A stretch of 64,000 nucleotides of DNA from Mucilaginibacter_A sp965201005 (GCF_965201005.1 NZ_OZ241747.1:2790001-2854000); one strand, 5' to 3'. Shown: positions 43,949-53,154, counted from the first letter of the stretch. The notes: generated from the letters alone by a model not told the origin. Numbers and translations: made by a program.

Positions 43949-44003
43949 ATGCTTCTTTTATCAACTAAAATTTGTTCTGATTTTTGTATGGTAAAAGAAG
44001 CAT
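43949..44003. repeat. Inverted word A pair inside the rpoB-rpoC gap
   Basis: ATGCTTCTTTTATCAACTAA (from 43949) faces GTATGGTAAAAGAAGCAT (ending 44003); 31 bases separate the cores. Because rpoB and rpoC must be cotranscribed, this pair cannot be a full terminator, though partial attenuation or RNA processing is possible. Confidence 0.8.
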
Positions 44004-44083
44004 TGCAATTGTTAGCTATTGATAACAGAGAAAATTTGTGAGTGATAGATTTTAATAAAACACTCACAAATACCTTTTCGAAC

Positions 44084-47000
44084 TTATTCTAAAGTAATAT
44101 CCAAACCTAAACCTCTTAATTCGTGAACCAATACGTTAAAAGATTCAGGAACTGATGGTGTAGGCAGGTTTTCACCTTTAACGATAGCTTCGTATGTTTT
44201 AGCACGACCGATCACATCATCTGACTTAACTGTGAGGATTTCCTGCAAGATATTAGCTGCACCAAATGCTTCCAATGCCCAAACTTCCATTTCACCAAAA
44301 CGCTGACCTCCAAACTGGGCTTTACCGCCCAAAGGCTGTTGTGTAATTAAAGAATATGGCCCGATAGAACGCGCGTGCATTTTATCGTCAACCATGTGGC
44401 CTAATTTCAGCATATAAATAATCCCAACTGTAGTCTGCTGGTCAAAACGATCTCCGGTTAAACCGTTGTACAAATAAGTTCTGCCAGATGCCGGAACTTT
44501 GGCTTTAGATACCCACTCTTCTACTTCTGCATGAGATGCACCATCAAAAATTGGCGTAGCAAATTTCATCCCCAACTCTTTACCGGCCCATCCTAAAACA
44601 GTTTCGTAAATCTGTCCTAAGTTCATACGGGAAGGCACCCCAAGCGGGTTTAAAACGATATCAACAGGCGTACCGTCACTTAAAAACGGCATATCTTCAT
44701 CACGCACAATACGCGCAACAATACCTTTGTTACCATGGCGGCCGGCCATTTTATCACCAACTTTTAGTTTGCGTTTTTTAGCGATATAAACTTTGGCCAT
44801 TTGAACAATACCGGAAGGCAGCTCATCGCCTACGCTAATGGCAAACTTATCACGACGGTAAGCACCCAATTCTTCATTCACTTTAATATTATAGTTATGA
44901 AGAAGCAGTTTGATCATGTCGTTTTTTTCCTCATCAGTAGTCCATTTGGTTGGATTGATATTGTTGAAATCTAATTCTACCAAAATCTTCTGAGTAAACT
45001 TGACACCTTTTGCAACTAACAGTTCCTTATAAACATTAAAAACACCTTGTGATGTTTTACCGTTTACAATTTCAAATAATTTTTCAATTAAAGAGTTTTT
45101 AAGGTCTTTAATGTTTTTATCGTGTTTGTTATCTAATTTTTCTATTGCAATTTTTTCCTCTGCTTTAGAAGTTTTTTTAGCACGGGAAAATAATTTTGTA
45201 TCAATAACTACGCCGCTGATTGAAGGAGGTGTTTTTAGAGATGCATCTTTTACATCGCCGGCTTTATCCCCAAAAATAGCACGTAATAATTTTTCTTCCG
45301 GTGAAGGGTCAGATTCGCCTTTTGGTGTGATTTTACCAATCAATATATCGCCTTCTTTTACTTCTGCGCCTACACGAATGATTCCGTTTTCGTCCAAATC
45401 TTTTGTAGCTTCTTCAGAAACATTTGGAATATCCGGCGTTAATTCTTCTTCACCACGTTTGGTATCACGTACTTCCAATTCAAATTCCTCAATATGAAGA
45501 GAAGTAAAAATATCCTGAGAAACCACCCGTTCAGAAATTACAATCGCATCTTCAAAGTTATAACCTTGCCAAGGCATAAAAGCAACTTTCATGTTTCTGC
45601 CCAAAGCAAGTTCACCGTCTTGAGTTGCATAACCTTCGCAAAGCACTTGTCCTTTCTCAACCCGCTGACCCTTAGTAACAATAGGTTTTAAATTAATGGT
45701 TGTGCTTTGGTTGGTCTTTTTAAATTTGATTAAACGATAAGTTTGTGTATCGCCTTCAAAAGAAACCAAACGATCATCATAATTACGATCATATTTAATT
45801 TTGATTTCATTGGCATCAACATATTCAACTAGACCATCACCTTCAGCATTAATCAATGTACGCGAATCTTTTGCCACGCGGCCTTCCAAACCTGTACCAA
45901 CAATTGGTGCTTCCGGGCGTAACAAAGGAACTGCCTGTCGCTGCATGTTAGAGCCCATTAAAGCACGGTTAGCATCGTCATGCTCTAAAAATGGAATTAA
46001 TGACGCAGCAATAGAAGTAATTTGATTTGGAGCAATGTCCATATAATCTAATCTTTCCGGTTCAATTACCGGAAAATCACCTTCAAACCGGGCTTTAACA
46101 CGTGATGTTTCAAAATTTCCTTTGTCATCGTATAGCGCATTTGCCTGGGCGATGGTTTTTCCGTCTTCGTCTTCTGCAGAAAGATAAATAACCGGTTCAT
46201 CTACAGAAACTTTACCATCAACAACCCGTTTATAAGGCGTTTCAATAAAACCAAGATTATTGATCTTTGCATGAACACAAAGTGAAGAAATCAAACCAAT
46301 ATTTGGCCCTTCAGGAGTTTCAATAGTACATAAACGACCGTAATGGGTATAATGCACATCACGGACTTCAAAGCCTGCACGTTCTCTGGACAAACCGCCG
46401 GGTCCAAGCGCAGATAAACGGCGCTTATGTGTAATCTCTGCCAATGGATTGGTTTGATCCATAAATTGAGATAGTTGATTAGTGCCAAAGAAAGAATTAA
46501 TTACAGATGATAAAGTCCTGGCATTGATCAGATCAGTTGGTGTGAATACTTCGTTGTCACGAATGTTCATCCGCTCACGAATGGTTCGCGCCATGCGGGC
46601 CAAACCTACACCAAACTGTGCATATAATTGCTCACCTACTGTACGGACACGCCGGTTGGATAAGTGGTCGATATCATCAACTTCTGCCTTAACATTTATC
46701 AACTTGATCAGATACTTTACGATCGCGATAATATCTAGCTTGGTTAAAACTTTAGTTTCATAAGATGTATCCAGTTTTAATTTACGATTGATCCGGTAAC
46801 GACCGACATCACCTAAATCATATCTTTTATCAGAAAAGAACAAACGGTCAATAATGCCGCGTGCGGTTTCTTCATCAGGTGGTTCCGCATTACGTAATTG
46901 TCTGTATATATGTTCAACCGCCTCTTTTTCTGAGTTGGAGGTATCTTTTTGTAAAGTATTGTATATAATGGTATAATCACCGCTGGTTGCAGCATCTTCT

Positions 47001-47887
47001 TTGTTTAAGATGATACTTTTTACGCCAGCATCAATGATCATGTCAATATGCTCATCTTCTAAAATGGTTTCCCGCTCCAGAATAATTTCGTTTCGGTCAA
47101 TAGAAACTACTTCACCTGTATCTTCATCCACAAAGTCTTCTACCCATTTTTTTAAAACTCTTGCAGCAAGCTTTCTGCCGATGAATTTTTTCAAACCGGA
47201 TTTACTGACTTTCACTTCATCTGCCAATTCAAATAATTCTAAAATATCTTTATCAGAATCGTAGCCAATAGCACGCAGTAAAGTAGTAACCGGAAATTTT
47301 TTCTTTCTGTCAATGTAAGCATACATCACGTTATTAACGTCTGTAGCAAATTCAATCCAAGAACCTTTGAACGGAATTACACGTGCAGAATATAGTTTTG
47401 TTCCGTTAGTATGTCGGCTTTGGCCAAAAAATACTCCCGGGGAGCGGTGTAACTGGGATACAATTACACGCTCGGCACCATTGATTACAAATGTCCCTTT
47501 TGGTGTCATATATGGGATTGTCCCCAAATAAACATCCTGGACAATTGTTTCAAAGTCTTCATGTTCTTCATCATTACATGATAAACGAAGCTTCGCTTTT
47601 AATGGAACACTGTATGTTAATCCGCGCTCTATACATTCTTGGATATCATAGCGGGGCGGATCAATAAAGTAATCCAAAAACTCTAAAACAAATATGTTCC
47701 TGGAATCTGAAATAGGAAAATTTTCTGCAAAAACTTTAAACAAGCCTTCTTTATGGCGATTGTCTGAAGTGGTTTCTAATTGAAAAAATTCCTGAAAAGA
47801 TTGCAATTGCACATCCAGAAAGTCAGGGTAATCAATTACATGCTTACTTGTTGCAAAGTTTACTCTTTGATTATTTTTGTTTGCCAA
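44084..47887 (-). CDS. rpoB: RNA polymerase beta subunit
   Basis: Second large RNA polymerase subunit. Rifampicin-pocket blocks FGTNQLSQFMDQTNPLAEIT and HKRRLSALGPGGLSRERAGF, plus the C-terminal GGKAQFGGQRFGEMEVWALE. 1267 aa is normal. The only start fitting the family N-terminus (ANKNNQRVNFATSKHVIDYP) is a TTG; no in-frame ATG lies within the first 50 codons. Preceded by rplL across a 310-base gap with a hairpin and a MITE-like repeat. Confidence 0.98.
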   Translation of the reverse strand: MANKNNQRVNFATSKHVIDYPDFLDVQLQSFQEFFQLETTSDNRHKEGLFKVFAENFPISDSRNIFVLEFLDYFIDPPRYDIQECIERGLTYSVPLKAKLRLSCNDEEHEDFETIVQDVYLGTIPYMTPKGTFVINGAERVIVSQLHRSPGVFFGQSRHTNGTKLYSARVIPFKGSWIEFATDVNNVMYAYIDRKKKFPVTTLLRAIGYDSDKDILELFELADEVKVSKSGLKKFIGRKLAARVLKKWVEDFVDEDTGEVVSIDRNEIILERETILEDEHIDMIIDAGVKSIILNKEDAATSGDYTIIYNTLQKDTSNSEKEAVEHIYRQLRNAEPPDEETARGIIDRLFFSDKRYDLGDVGRYRINRKLKLDTSYETKVLTKLDIIAIVKYLIKLINVKAEVDDIDHLSNRRVRTVGEQLYAQFGVGLARMARTIRERMNIRDNEVFTPTDLINARTLSSVINSFFGTNQLSQFMDQTNPLAEITHKRRLSALGPGGLSRERAGFEVRDVHYTHYGRLCTIETPEGPNIGLISSLCVHAKINNLGFIETPYKRVVDGKVSVDEPVIYLSAEDEDGKTIAQANALYDDKGNFETSRVKARFEGDFPVIEPERLDYMDIAPNQITSIAASLIPFLEHDDANRALMGSNMQRQAVPLLRPEAPIVGTGLEGRVAKDSRTLINAEGDGLVEYVDANEIKIKYDRNYDDRLVSFEGDTQTYRLIKFKKTNQSTTINLKPIVTKGQRVEKGQVLCEGYATQDGELALGRNMKVAFMPWQGYNFEDAIVISERVVSQDIFTSLHIEEFELEVRDTKRGEEELTPDIPNVSEEATKDLDENGIIRVGAEVKEGDILIGKITPKGESDPSPEEKLLRAIFGDKAGDVKDASLKTPPSISGVVIDTKLFSRAKKTSKAEEKIAIEKLDNKHDKNIKDLKNSLIEKLFEIVNGKTSQGVFNVYKELLVAKGVKFTQKILVELDFNNINPTKWTTDEEKNDMIKLLLHNYNIKVNEELGAYRRDKFAISVGDELPSGIVQMAKVYIAKKRKLKVGDKMAGRHGNKGIVARIVRDEDMPFLSDGTPVDIVLNPLGVPSRMNLGQIYETVLGWAGKELGMKFATPIFDGASHAEVEEWVSKAKVPASGRTYLYNGLTGDRFDQQTTVGIIYMLKLGHMVDDKMHARSIGPYSLITQQPLGGKAQFGGQRFGEMEVWALEAFGAANILQEILTVKSDDVIGRAKTYEAIVKGENLPTPSVPESFNVLVHELRGLGLDITLE

Positions 47888-47946
47888 GGGATTAATTTTT
47901 TAGTTTATGAATAAACTTTCACTTGTTTGAAGAAAGTTGTGTTTTG

Positions 47947-48103
47947 GAACCTGTTTAAATTTACTTCGAAAAAACACCGTGCTTTTTTTATGCCCATAAA
48001 TTTTGTTTTCCAATTTTAGGCCGATAAAAGAAGCATGGAAATTTTTGTTTTTTATATGATAAATGAAGCATTAAAAATAGATCGGATAGATTTAAACAGG
48101 TTC
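47947..48103. repeat. Composite MITE-like repeat in the rplL-rpoB gap
   Basis: Terminal inverted repeats are GAACCTGTTTAAAT (left) and ATTTAAACAGGTTC (right), perfect over 14 bases. Inside, degenerate GTGCTTTTTTTATGCCCATA faces AATTTTAGGCCGATAAAAG, with exact core 48025-48036, followed by a third near copy TAAATGAAGCAT (48060-48071). The core of about 80 bases matches the element at 33749-33830. It lies in a 310-base gap of an essential operon, so it must be tolerated by transcription. Confidence 0.75.
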
Positions 48104-48143
48104 TTAAACTTCAAACAAAAATGGGTGTGTTATAAACAACAAT

Positions 48144-48171
48144 AGACCCCGGCCAAAACAGGCCGGAGTCT
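48144..48171 (-). terminator. Hairpin downstream of rplL (attenuator or processing site)
   Basis: AGACCCCGGCC and GGCCGGAGTCT make an 11-bp stem (one mismatch) with a 6-base loop, 27 bases after rplL. It lacks a U-run on the minus strand, which fits partial termination between ribosomal protein and polymerase genes, as known for rplL-rpoB in other bacteria. Confidence 0.65.
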
Positions 48172-48197
48172 TTAAATAACGAACGGAAAGTCTAAGG

Positions 48198-48578
48198 TTA
48201 TTTAACCTCAACTACTGCTCCCGCTTCTTCTAATTGTTTTTTAAGTGTTTCAGCTTCTTCTTTAGTAACACCAGTTTTAACTTCTTTTGGTGCGCCATCA
48301 ACTAAATCTTTAGCTTCTTTTAAACCCAAACCTGTCAAATCTTTCACCAATTTAACAACCGCTAATTTAGAACCGCCAGCTTCTTTCAATATTACATCAA
48401 AGGCTGTTTTTTCTTCTGCAGCAGCAGGGGCATCGCCACCAGCAGCAGGACCTGCAACTGCAACAGCTGCGGCAGCTGGTTCAATACCATATTCATCTTT
48501 CAAAATCTGAGCTAACTCGTTAACTTCTTTTACTGTCAAGTTTACCAATTGCTCAGCAAACGCTTTTAAATCTGCCAT
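48198..48578 (-). CDS. rplL: Ribosomal protein bL12 (L7/L12)
   Basis: Stalk protein recruiting translation GTPases. N-terminal dimerisation helix (AEQLVNLTVKEVNELAQILK), Ala/Gly-rich hinge (about 36-55) and C-terminal domain with FDVILKEAGGSKLAVVKLVK and GLGLKEAKDLVDGAPKEVK. 126 aa. Follows rplJ by 68 bases. Confidence 0.98.
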   Translation of the reverse strand: MADLKAFAEQLVNLTVKEVNELAQILKDEYGIEPAAAAVAVAGPAAGGDAPAAAEEKTAFDVILKEAGGSKLAVVKLVKDLTGLGLKEAKDLVDGAPKEVKTGVTKEEAETLKKQLEEAGAVVEVK

Positions 48579-48646
48579 TTTATTTAAAATTAAATTTTAA
48601 TAGTTTGTTTTTGTAATAGTTTTTTTCAGAACTTTTTGGTGTCTGA

Positions 48647-49165
48647 TCAACCTCTTTCTTCTAAAGTTTTTAAGATACCGGCTAATTTGTTTCCACTCGA
48701 TTGCAGGGCAGAAACAACATTTTTAGCAGGAGACTGCAACAATCCAATAATATCACCAATCAATTGTTCCTTCGATTTCAAATTAATTAAAGCGTCTAAT
48801 TGGTTATCACCAACAAAAAACGATGATTGAATATATGCTGCTTTTAGCAATGGTTTTTCACCAGTTTTCCTGAGTTCCTTGATCAACTTTGCCGGAGCGT
48901 TCGTTGATCTGGAAAACATGATAGAAGATGATCCCTTTAAAGCATCGTACATAGGGGTAAAATCCCCGCCAATCGTTTCTACTGCTTTTTTTATCAATGA
49001 ATTTTTAGCAACTTGAATCTTAATATCACTTTCGAAACATTTTCTGCGAATTGCATTAATTTTTGCAACAGTTAAATTTGAAGTATCAGTAATATAAAAA
49101 TTACCATATTCTTTTATCTGTTCGGTTAATGCATTAACTACTTCGTATTTTTCTTCCTTCTTCAT
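48647..49165 (-). CDS. rplJ: Ribosomal protein uL10
   Basis: Base of the ribosomal stalk. N-terminal KEEKYEVVNALTEQIKEYGN, VAKNSLIKKAVETIGGDFTP and the C-terminal helix binding L7/L12 dimers. 172 aa. Starts 2 bases after rplA. Translational self-control by L10-L12 is usual for this pair; the leader was not resolved. Confidence 0.97.
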   Translation of the reverse strand: MKKEEKYEVVNALTEQIKEYGNFYITDTSNLTVAKINAIRRKCFESDIKIQVAKNSLIKKAVETIGGDFTPMYDALKGSSSIMFSRSTNAPAKLIKELRKTGEKPLLKAAYIQSSFFVGDNQLDALINLKSKEQLIGDIIGLLQSPAKNVVSALQSSGNKLAGILKTLEERG

Positions 49166-49167
49166 GA

Positions 49168-49866
49168 TTAAATACCTGCTACTGATTTAGTTTCAATTTC
49201 TATACCCTTAGACATTGTAGAAGAAAGGTGGATACTTTTAAAGTATGTTCCTTTTGCTGAAGACGGTTTTAATTTAGAAATAGTTTGGATCACTTCCATC
49301 GCATTATCAAAAATCTTATCCGGGGAAAAAGAAACCTTTCCGATTGATGCATGAACGATGCCTGTTTTATCTACTTTAAAATCTATTTTACCACCTTTAA
49401 CTTCTGTAACTGCTTTCCCGACTTCCGGAGTCACTGTACCTGATTTTGGATTTGGCATTAAATTACGCGGACCTAAGATACGGCCAAGTTTACCAACTTT
49501 AGCCATAACACTTGGCATGGTGATGATAATGTCAACATCTGTCCAGCCAGCTTCAATCTTTGTAATATATTCATCCAAACCTACATAATCTGCACCTGCT
49601 GCTTTAGCTTCTTCTTCCTTATCAGGCGTACACAAAACCAAAACACGAACAGTTTTACCGGTTCCGTGAGGCAATGTAGCAATACCACGAACCATCTGAT
49701 TAGCTTTACGTGGATCAACCCCTAAACGAACATCAATATCAACTGATGAATCAAACTTAGTAGTTGTTATGTCCTTCACTAAAGAAGCGGCTTCCTGTAA
49801 AGAATATAATTTGTTCGCCTCAACCTTGGAAAGTGCTGCCTTTTGATTTTTTGTTAATTTAGCCAC
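49168..49866 (-). CDS. rplA: Ribosomal protein uL1
   Basis: Binds the mobile L1 stalk of 23S rRNA. DVRLGVDPRKANQMVRGIAT, LPHGTGKTVRVLVL and the signature MAKVGKLGRILGPRNLMPNP. 232 aa. The start is GTG; no ATG gives the family N-terminus AKLTKNQKAALSKV. rplK lies 22 bases upstream. Confidence 0.97.
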   Translation of the reverse strand: MAKLTKNQKAALSKVEANKLYSLQEAASLVKDITTTKFDSSVDIDVRLGVDPRKANQMVRGIATLPHGTGKTVRVLVLCTPDKEEEAKAAGADYVGLDEYITKIEAGWTDVDIIITMPSVMAKVGKLGRILGPRNLMPNPKSGTVTPEVGKAVTEVKGGKIDFKVDKTGIVHASIGKVSFSPDKIFDNAMEVIQTISKLKPSSAKGTYFKSIHLSSTMSKGIEIETKSVAGI

Positions 49867-49888
49867 TGTCTTAAATTGAATTTAATTG

Positions 49889-50332
49889 TTAATTATTCCA
49901 GGGTGCATTACCGCTAACGGTAATCCCCATACTGCGTGCTGTGCCTGCAACCATTTTCATTGCTGATTCAACGGTGAAAGCATTTAAGTCAGTCATTTTA
50001 TCTTGAGCAATGGTTTGAACCTGATCCCAAGAAACACTGGAAACCTTTTTTCGGTTAGGTTCTGCAGAGCCGCCTTTTAATCCGGAAACTTCCAGCAACT
50101 GGATAGCAACAGGAGGCGTTTTAATGATAAATTCAAATGACTTGTCAACATATACAGTAATAACCACAGGCAAAACTTTGCCTGCTTTATCTTGTGTGCG
50201 AGCATTAAACTGCTTGCAAAACTCCATAATGTTCACTCCTTTTGCACCTAATGCAGGACCAATAGGAGGTGATGGATTTGCAGCACCGCCTTTTACTTGC
50301 AACTTGATTAGTGCACCAACCTCTTTTGCCAT
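49889..50332 (-). CDS. rplK: Ribosomal protein uL11
   Basis: Part of the GTPase-associated centre. IKLQVKGGAANPSPPIGPAL, GVNIMEFCKQFNART and the C-terminal GTARSMGITV. 147 aa. Reads after nusG with a 100-base gap that carries word A at 50420-50431. Confidence 0.97.
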   Translation of the reverse strand: MAKEVGALIKLQVKGGAANPSPPIGPALGAKGVNIMEFCKQFNARTQDKAGKVLPVVITVYVDKSFEFIIKTPPVAIQLLEVSGLKGGSAEPNRKKVSSVSWDQVQTIAQDKMTDLNAFTVESAMKMVAGTARSMGITVSGNAPWNN

Positions 50333-50432
50333 TTTATTCTATTAATTGATAACAAATGTTATAATGTGGAAGCAATGTAACATTTAAGCTCTTTGTAGTA
50401 GTGAGACATTGTTTATACAATGCTTCTTTTAC

Positions 50433-50975
50433 CTATTCTTTTTCTACTTGCATATAGTTAAGTTCTAATGGAGTTCTTCTTCCAAAAATTTTAACCATAA
50501 CTTTTAATTTCTTCTTTTCTTCGTTGACTTCTTCGATTACACCGTTAAAACCGTTAAAAGGACCGTCCATCACTTTTACATTTTCACCGGCATAATAAGG
50601 AACACTCATGGTTTCCGTTTGAACTGTCATTTCATCAACCTTACCTAAAATACGGTTAACTTCTGCTTGCCGTAAAGGAACTGCATTGCCTGCCTTGTCA
50701 CCGAGAAAACCAATCACACTATTTGTATTTTTGATGATGTGCTCCATTTCTCCATCCAAAGCTGCTTCAATCAAAACATATCCGGGAAAATAGTTGCGTT
50801 CTTTAGCTATCTTTTTTCCTTCACGCATTTGATAGTATTTCTCCATGGGGATTAAAACCTGCGGAATTTGATGAGCAATGCCTAAACGATTAACTTCTGC
50901 TTCAATATATTGCTTTACTTTTTTCTCTTTTCCACTAATGGCTCTTACTACATACCATTTTAATTGATCGCTCAT
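50433..50975 (-). CDS. nusG: Transcription termination/antitermination factor NusG
   Basis: NGN domain about 1-115 (KWYVVRAISGKEKKVKQYIE, then RNYFPGYVLIEAALDGEMEH) and KOW domain at the C-terminus (GENVKVMDGPFNGFNGVIEE). The ATG at 50975 gives MSDQLKWYVV; a TTG two codons upstream is possible. Word A ends 2 bases from the stop. secE lies immediately upstream. Confidence 0.96.
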   Translation of the reverse strand: MSDQLKWYVVRAISGKEKKVKQYIEAEVNRLGIAHQIPQVLIPMEKYYQMREGKKIAKERNYFPGYVLIEAALDGEMEHIIKNTNSVIGFLGDKAGNAVPLRQAEVNRILGKVDEMTVQTETMSVPYYAGENVKVMDGPFNGFNGVIEEVNEEKKKLKVMVKIFGRRTPLELNYMQVEKE

Positions 50976-50984
50976 ATTCAAATA

Positions 50985-51179
50985 TTATGCAAGGGATTTG
51001 TAAAAATACTTGAGCAAGTTTCCTACAGACTCGTCCATAGCTAAAATAATTAAGGCAATAATGATTGAAGCGATCAAAACTAAAACAGCACTGCTTTGCA
51101 ACTCACTCCATGTTGGCCAAGTAACTTTTTGAGTTAACTCGATATAAGACTCCTTAACGTATTCAATTACTTTAGCCAT
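50985..51179 (-). CDS. secE: Preprotein translocase subunit SecE
   Basis: 64 aa with the conserved amphipathic helix (YVKESYIELTQKVTWPTWSE) and one membrane helix (SAVLVLIASIIIALIILAMD). The minimal SecE of the SecYEG channel. It lies between tRNA-Trp and nusG, the usual bacterial order. Confidence 0.95.
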   Translation of the reverse strand: MAKVIEYVKESYIELTQKVTWPTWSELQSSAVLVLIASIIIALIILAMDESVGNLLKYFYKSLA

Positions 51180-51201
51180 TATAATAAAAATTCTTTATTT
51201 G

Positions 51202-51272
51202 CACGGGCACAAGGATTCGAACCCTGATCAAAGGTTTTGGAGACCTCTATTCTACCATTGAACTATGCCCGT
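51202..51272 (-). tRNA. tRNA-Trp (anticodon CCA)
   Basis: Cloverleaf on the minus strand: acceptor ACGGGCA paired with TGCCCGT and discriminator G, D arm GTTC...GAAT, anticodon loop CTCCAAA, T arm with TTCGAAT. It lies between tuf and secE, the conserved location. Confidence 0.96.
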
Positions 51273-51282
51273 GTATTTACAG

Positions 51283-51318
51283 GAAAACATAAGCCTGAAC
51301 AAACAAGCTTATGTTTTC
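51283..51318 (-). terminator. Hairpin after tuf
   Basis: GAAAACATAAGC and GCTTATGTTTTC form a perfect 12-bp stem with a 12-base loop, 22 bases after the tuf stop and 10 bases before tRNA-Trp. Weak U-run; probably partial termination or RNA processing. Confidence 0.7.
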
Positions 51319-51340
51319 GCAATTAACCTTTTTTGAGATT

Positions 51341-52528
51341 TTATTTTAAAATTTCCGTAACCTGACCGGCACCTACAGTTCTGCCACCTTCACGGATTGC
51401 AAAACGAAGACCTTTTTCCATTGCGATAGCATTGATCAATTTTACTGTGATAGTAACGTTATCACCTGGCATAACCATTTCTACACCTTCTGCCAATGAA
51501 ATTTCACCAGTTACATCAGTAGTACGGAAGTAGAATTGCGGACGGTATTTATTAAAAAATGGTGTATGACGACCGCCCTCTGCTTTCGATAAAACATAAA
51601 CTTCAGCTTTGAAATCTGTATGAGGCGTAACAGAACCTGGTTTGCAAATAACCATACCACGACGGATAGATTCTTTTTCAATACCACGTAACAATAAACC
51701 TACGTTATCGCCAGCTTCGCCTCTATCAAGGATTTTGCGGAACATTTCAACACCAGTAACAGTTGATTTTAAGTTTTCTGCGCCCATACCTAATATATCC
51801 ACCTGTTCGCCAGAGTTGATAATACCTCTTTCAATACGGCCAGTTGCTACTGTACCACGACCAGTAATTGAGAAAACATCTTCTACAGGCATTAGAAAAG
51901 GAAGTTCGGTCAAACGCGGAGGAATAGGGATTTGTGTATCTACAGCATCCATCAACTCCATAATTTTATCAACCCATTTTGGCTCACCATTCAAGCCACC
52001 TAAAGCAGAACCTTGAATAACAGCAATATCATCACCTGGGTAATCGTAGAAAGATAACAATTCACGAATCTCCATTTCTACTAATTCAAGTAATTCCGGA
52101 TCATCAACCATGTCCACTTTGTTCATAAAAACAACCAATGAAGGTACACCTACTTGGCGAGCCAACAAGATGTGTTCACGCGTTTGTGGCATTGGACCAT
52201 CGGTAGAAGCAACAACGATTATTGCACCATCCATTTGGGCTGCACCTGTAACCATATTTTTTACATAGTCAGCGTGCCCAGGGCAATCAACGTGCGCATA
52301 ATGACGGTTTGCAGTAGAATATTCTACGTGTGCAGTATTGATTGTAATACCACGTTCTTTTTCTTCAGGAGCGGAGTCAATTGAATCAAAAGAACGAGCT
52401 TCTGAAAAGCCTTTATCGGCTAATACTTTTGTAATAGCTGCAGTAAGAGTAGTTTTGCCGTGGTCAACGTGACCAATTGTACCGATGTTTAAGTGCGGTT
52501 TACTACGGTCAAATTTTTCTTTTGCCAT
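51341..52528 (-). CDS. tuf: Elongation factor Tu
   Basis: Delivers aminoacyl-tRNA to the ribosome. G1 GHVDHGKTT, switch I RGITINTAHVEYST, G3 DCPGHADYVKNM, G4 NKVDMVDDPELL and C-terminal REGGRTVGAGQVTEILK. 395 aa. It follows four tRNA genes and shares their promoter. Confidence 0.98.
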   Translation of the reverse strand: MAKEKFDRSKPHLNIGTIGHVDHGKTTLTAAITKVLADKGFSEARSFDSIDSAPEEKERGITINTAHVEYSTANRHYAHVDCPGHADYVKNMVTGAAQMDGAIIVVASTDGPMPQTREHILLARQVGVPSLVVFMNKVDMVDDPELLELVEMEIRELLSFYDYPGDDIAVIQGSALGGLNGEPKWVDKIMELMDAVDTQIPIPPRLTELPFLMPVEDVFSITGRGTVATGRIERGIINSGEQVDILGMGAENLKSTVTGVEMFRKILDRGEAGDNVGLLLRGIEKESIRRGMVICKPGSVTPHTDFKAEVYVLSKAEGGRHTPFFNKYRPQFYFRTTDVTGEISLAEGVEMVMPGDNVTITVKLINAIAMEKGLRFAIREGGRTVGAGQVTEILK

Positions 52529-52581
52529 GATTTTTATATTGTTATTAGGTTAATTTACTATTTTATACACTTTTAAATGCG

Positions 52582-52653
<72 letters not shown>

Positions 52654-52723
52654 TGATAATTTACGCTTGCCGATCAGGATTTATAAATTCGCAATCGTCA
52701 ATCGTAGCTCATAATCAATTAAG

Positions 52724-52796
52724 AGCGGAAGACGAGGTTCGAACTCGCGACCTATAGCTTGGAAGGCTATCGCTCTACCAACTGAGCTACTTCCGC
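52724..52796 (-). tRNA. tRNA-Gly (anticodon TCC)
   Basis: Acceptor GCGGAAG/CTTCCGC, discriminator T, anticodon stem ATAGC with loop CTTCCAA, T arm GCGAG-TTCGAAC-CTCGT. Confidence 0.96.
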
Positions 52797-52804
52797 TTAA
52801 AAAG

Positions 52805-52885
52805 TGGGGGGAGAAGGATTCGAACCTTCGTAGCCGAAGCAACGGATTTACAGTCCGTCCCATTTGACCGCTCTGGTATCCCCCC
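52805..52885 (-). tRNA. tRNA-Tyr (anticodon GTA)
   Basis: Class II tRNA with long variable arm. Acceptor GGGGGGA/TCCCCCC, discriminator A, anticodon stem ACGGA with loop CTGTAAA, T arm GAAGG-TTCGAAT-CCTTC. Confidence 0.96.
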
Positions 52886-52915
52886 ATCTAAAAAGAACAA
52901 TCAATATCCTTTTAG

Positions 52916-52988
52916 AGCCTCCTATCGGGATCGAACCAATGACCTACTGATTACAAGTCAGTCGCTCTACCAGCTGAGCTAAGGAGGC
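52916..52988 (-). tRNA. tRNA-Thr (anticodon TGT)
   Basis: Acceptor GCCTCCT/AGGAGGC, discriminator T, anticodon stem ACTGA with loop CTTGTAA. First gene of the tRNA-tuf transcript. Confidence 0.96.
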
Positions 52989-53057
52989 ATTTTATACGTA
53001 TATTAAAAGAACAAACCGGATTGTAAAGCTGTACCTAACACTTCTGAAAACGGAATG

Positions 53058-53088
53058 CAAATCTACACTTTTTATAGATTCAACAAAA
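53058..53088 (-). promoter_or_regulatory. Promoter of the tRNA-tuf operon
   Basis: On the minus strand TTTTG (53088-53084) and TAGATTTG (53065-53058) are separated by 18 bases, matching the Bacteroidota TTTG-N19-TAnnTTTG pattern. It lies about 70 bases upstream of the first tRNA-Thr. Confidence 0.7.
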
Positions 53089-53105
53089 CTTTTTTTATAA
53101 AAAAA

Positions 53106-53127
53106 GCCGACAAATATTTTTGTCGGC
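53106..53127 (-). terminator. Rho-independent terminator after hpf
   Basis: GCCGACAAA and TTTGTCGGC form a 9-bp stem with a 4-base loop; on the minus strand it runs into seven or more T. It lies 28 bases after the hpf stop and insulates the tRNA operon. Confidence 0.9.
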
Positions 53128-53154
53128 CTGGTAGCAGGTTTACACCTTTAAAAT

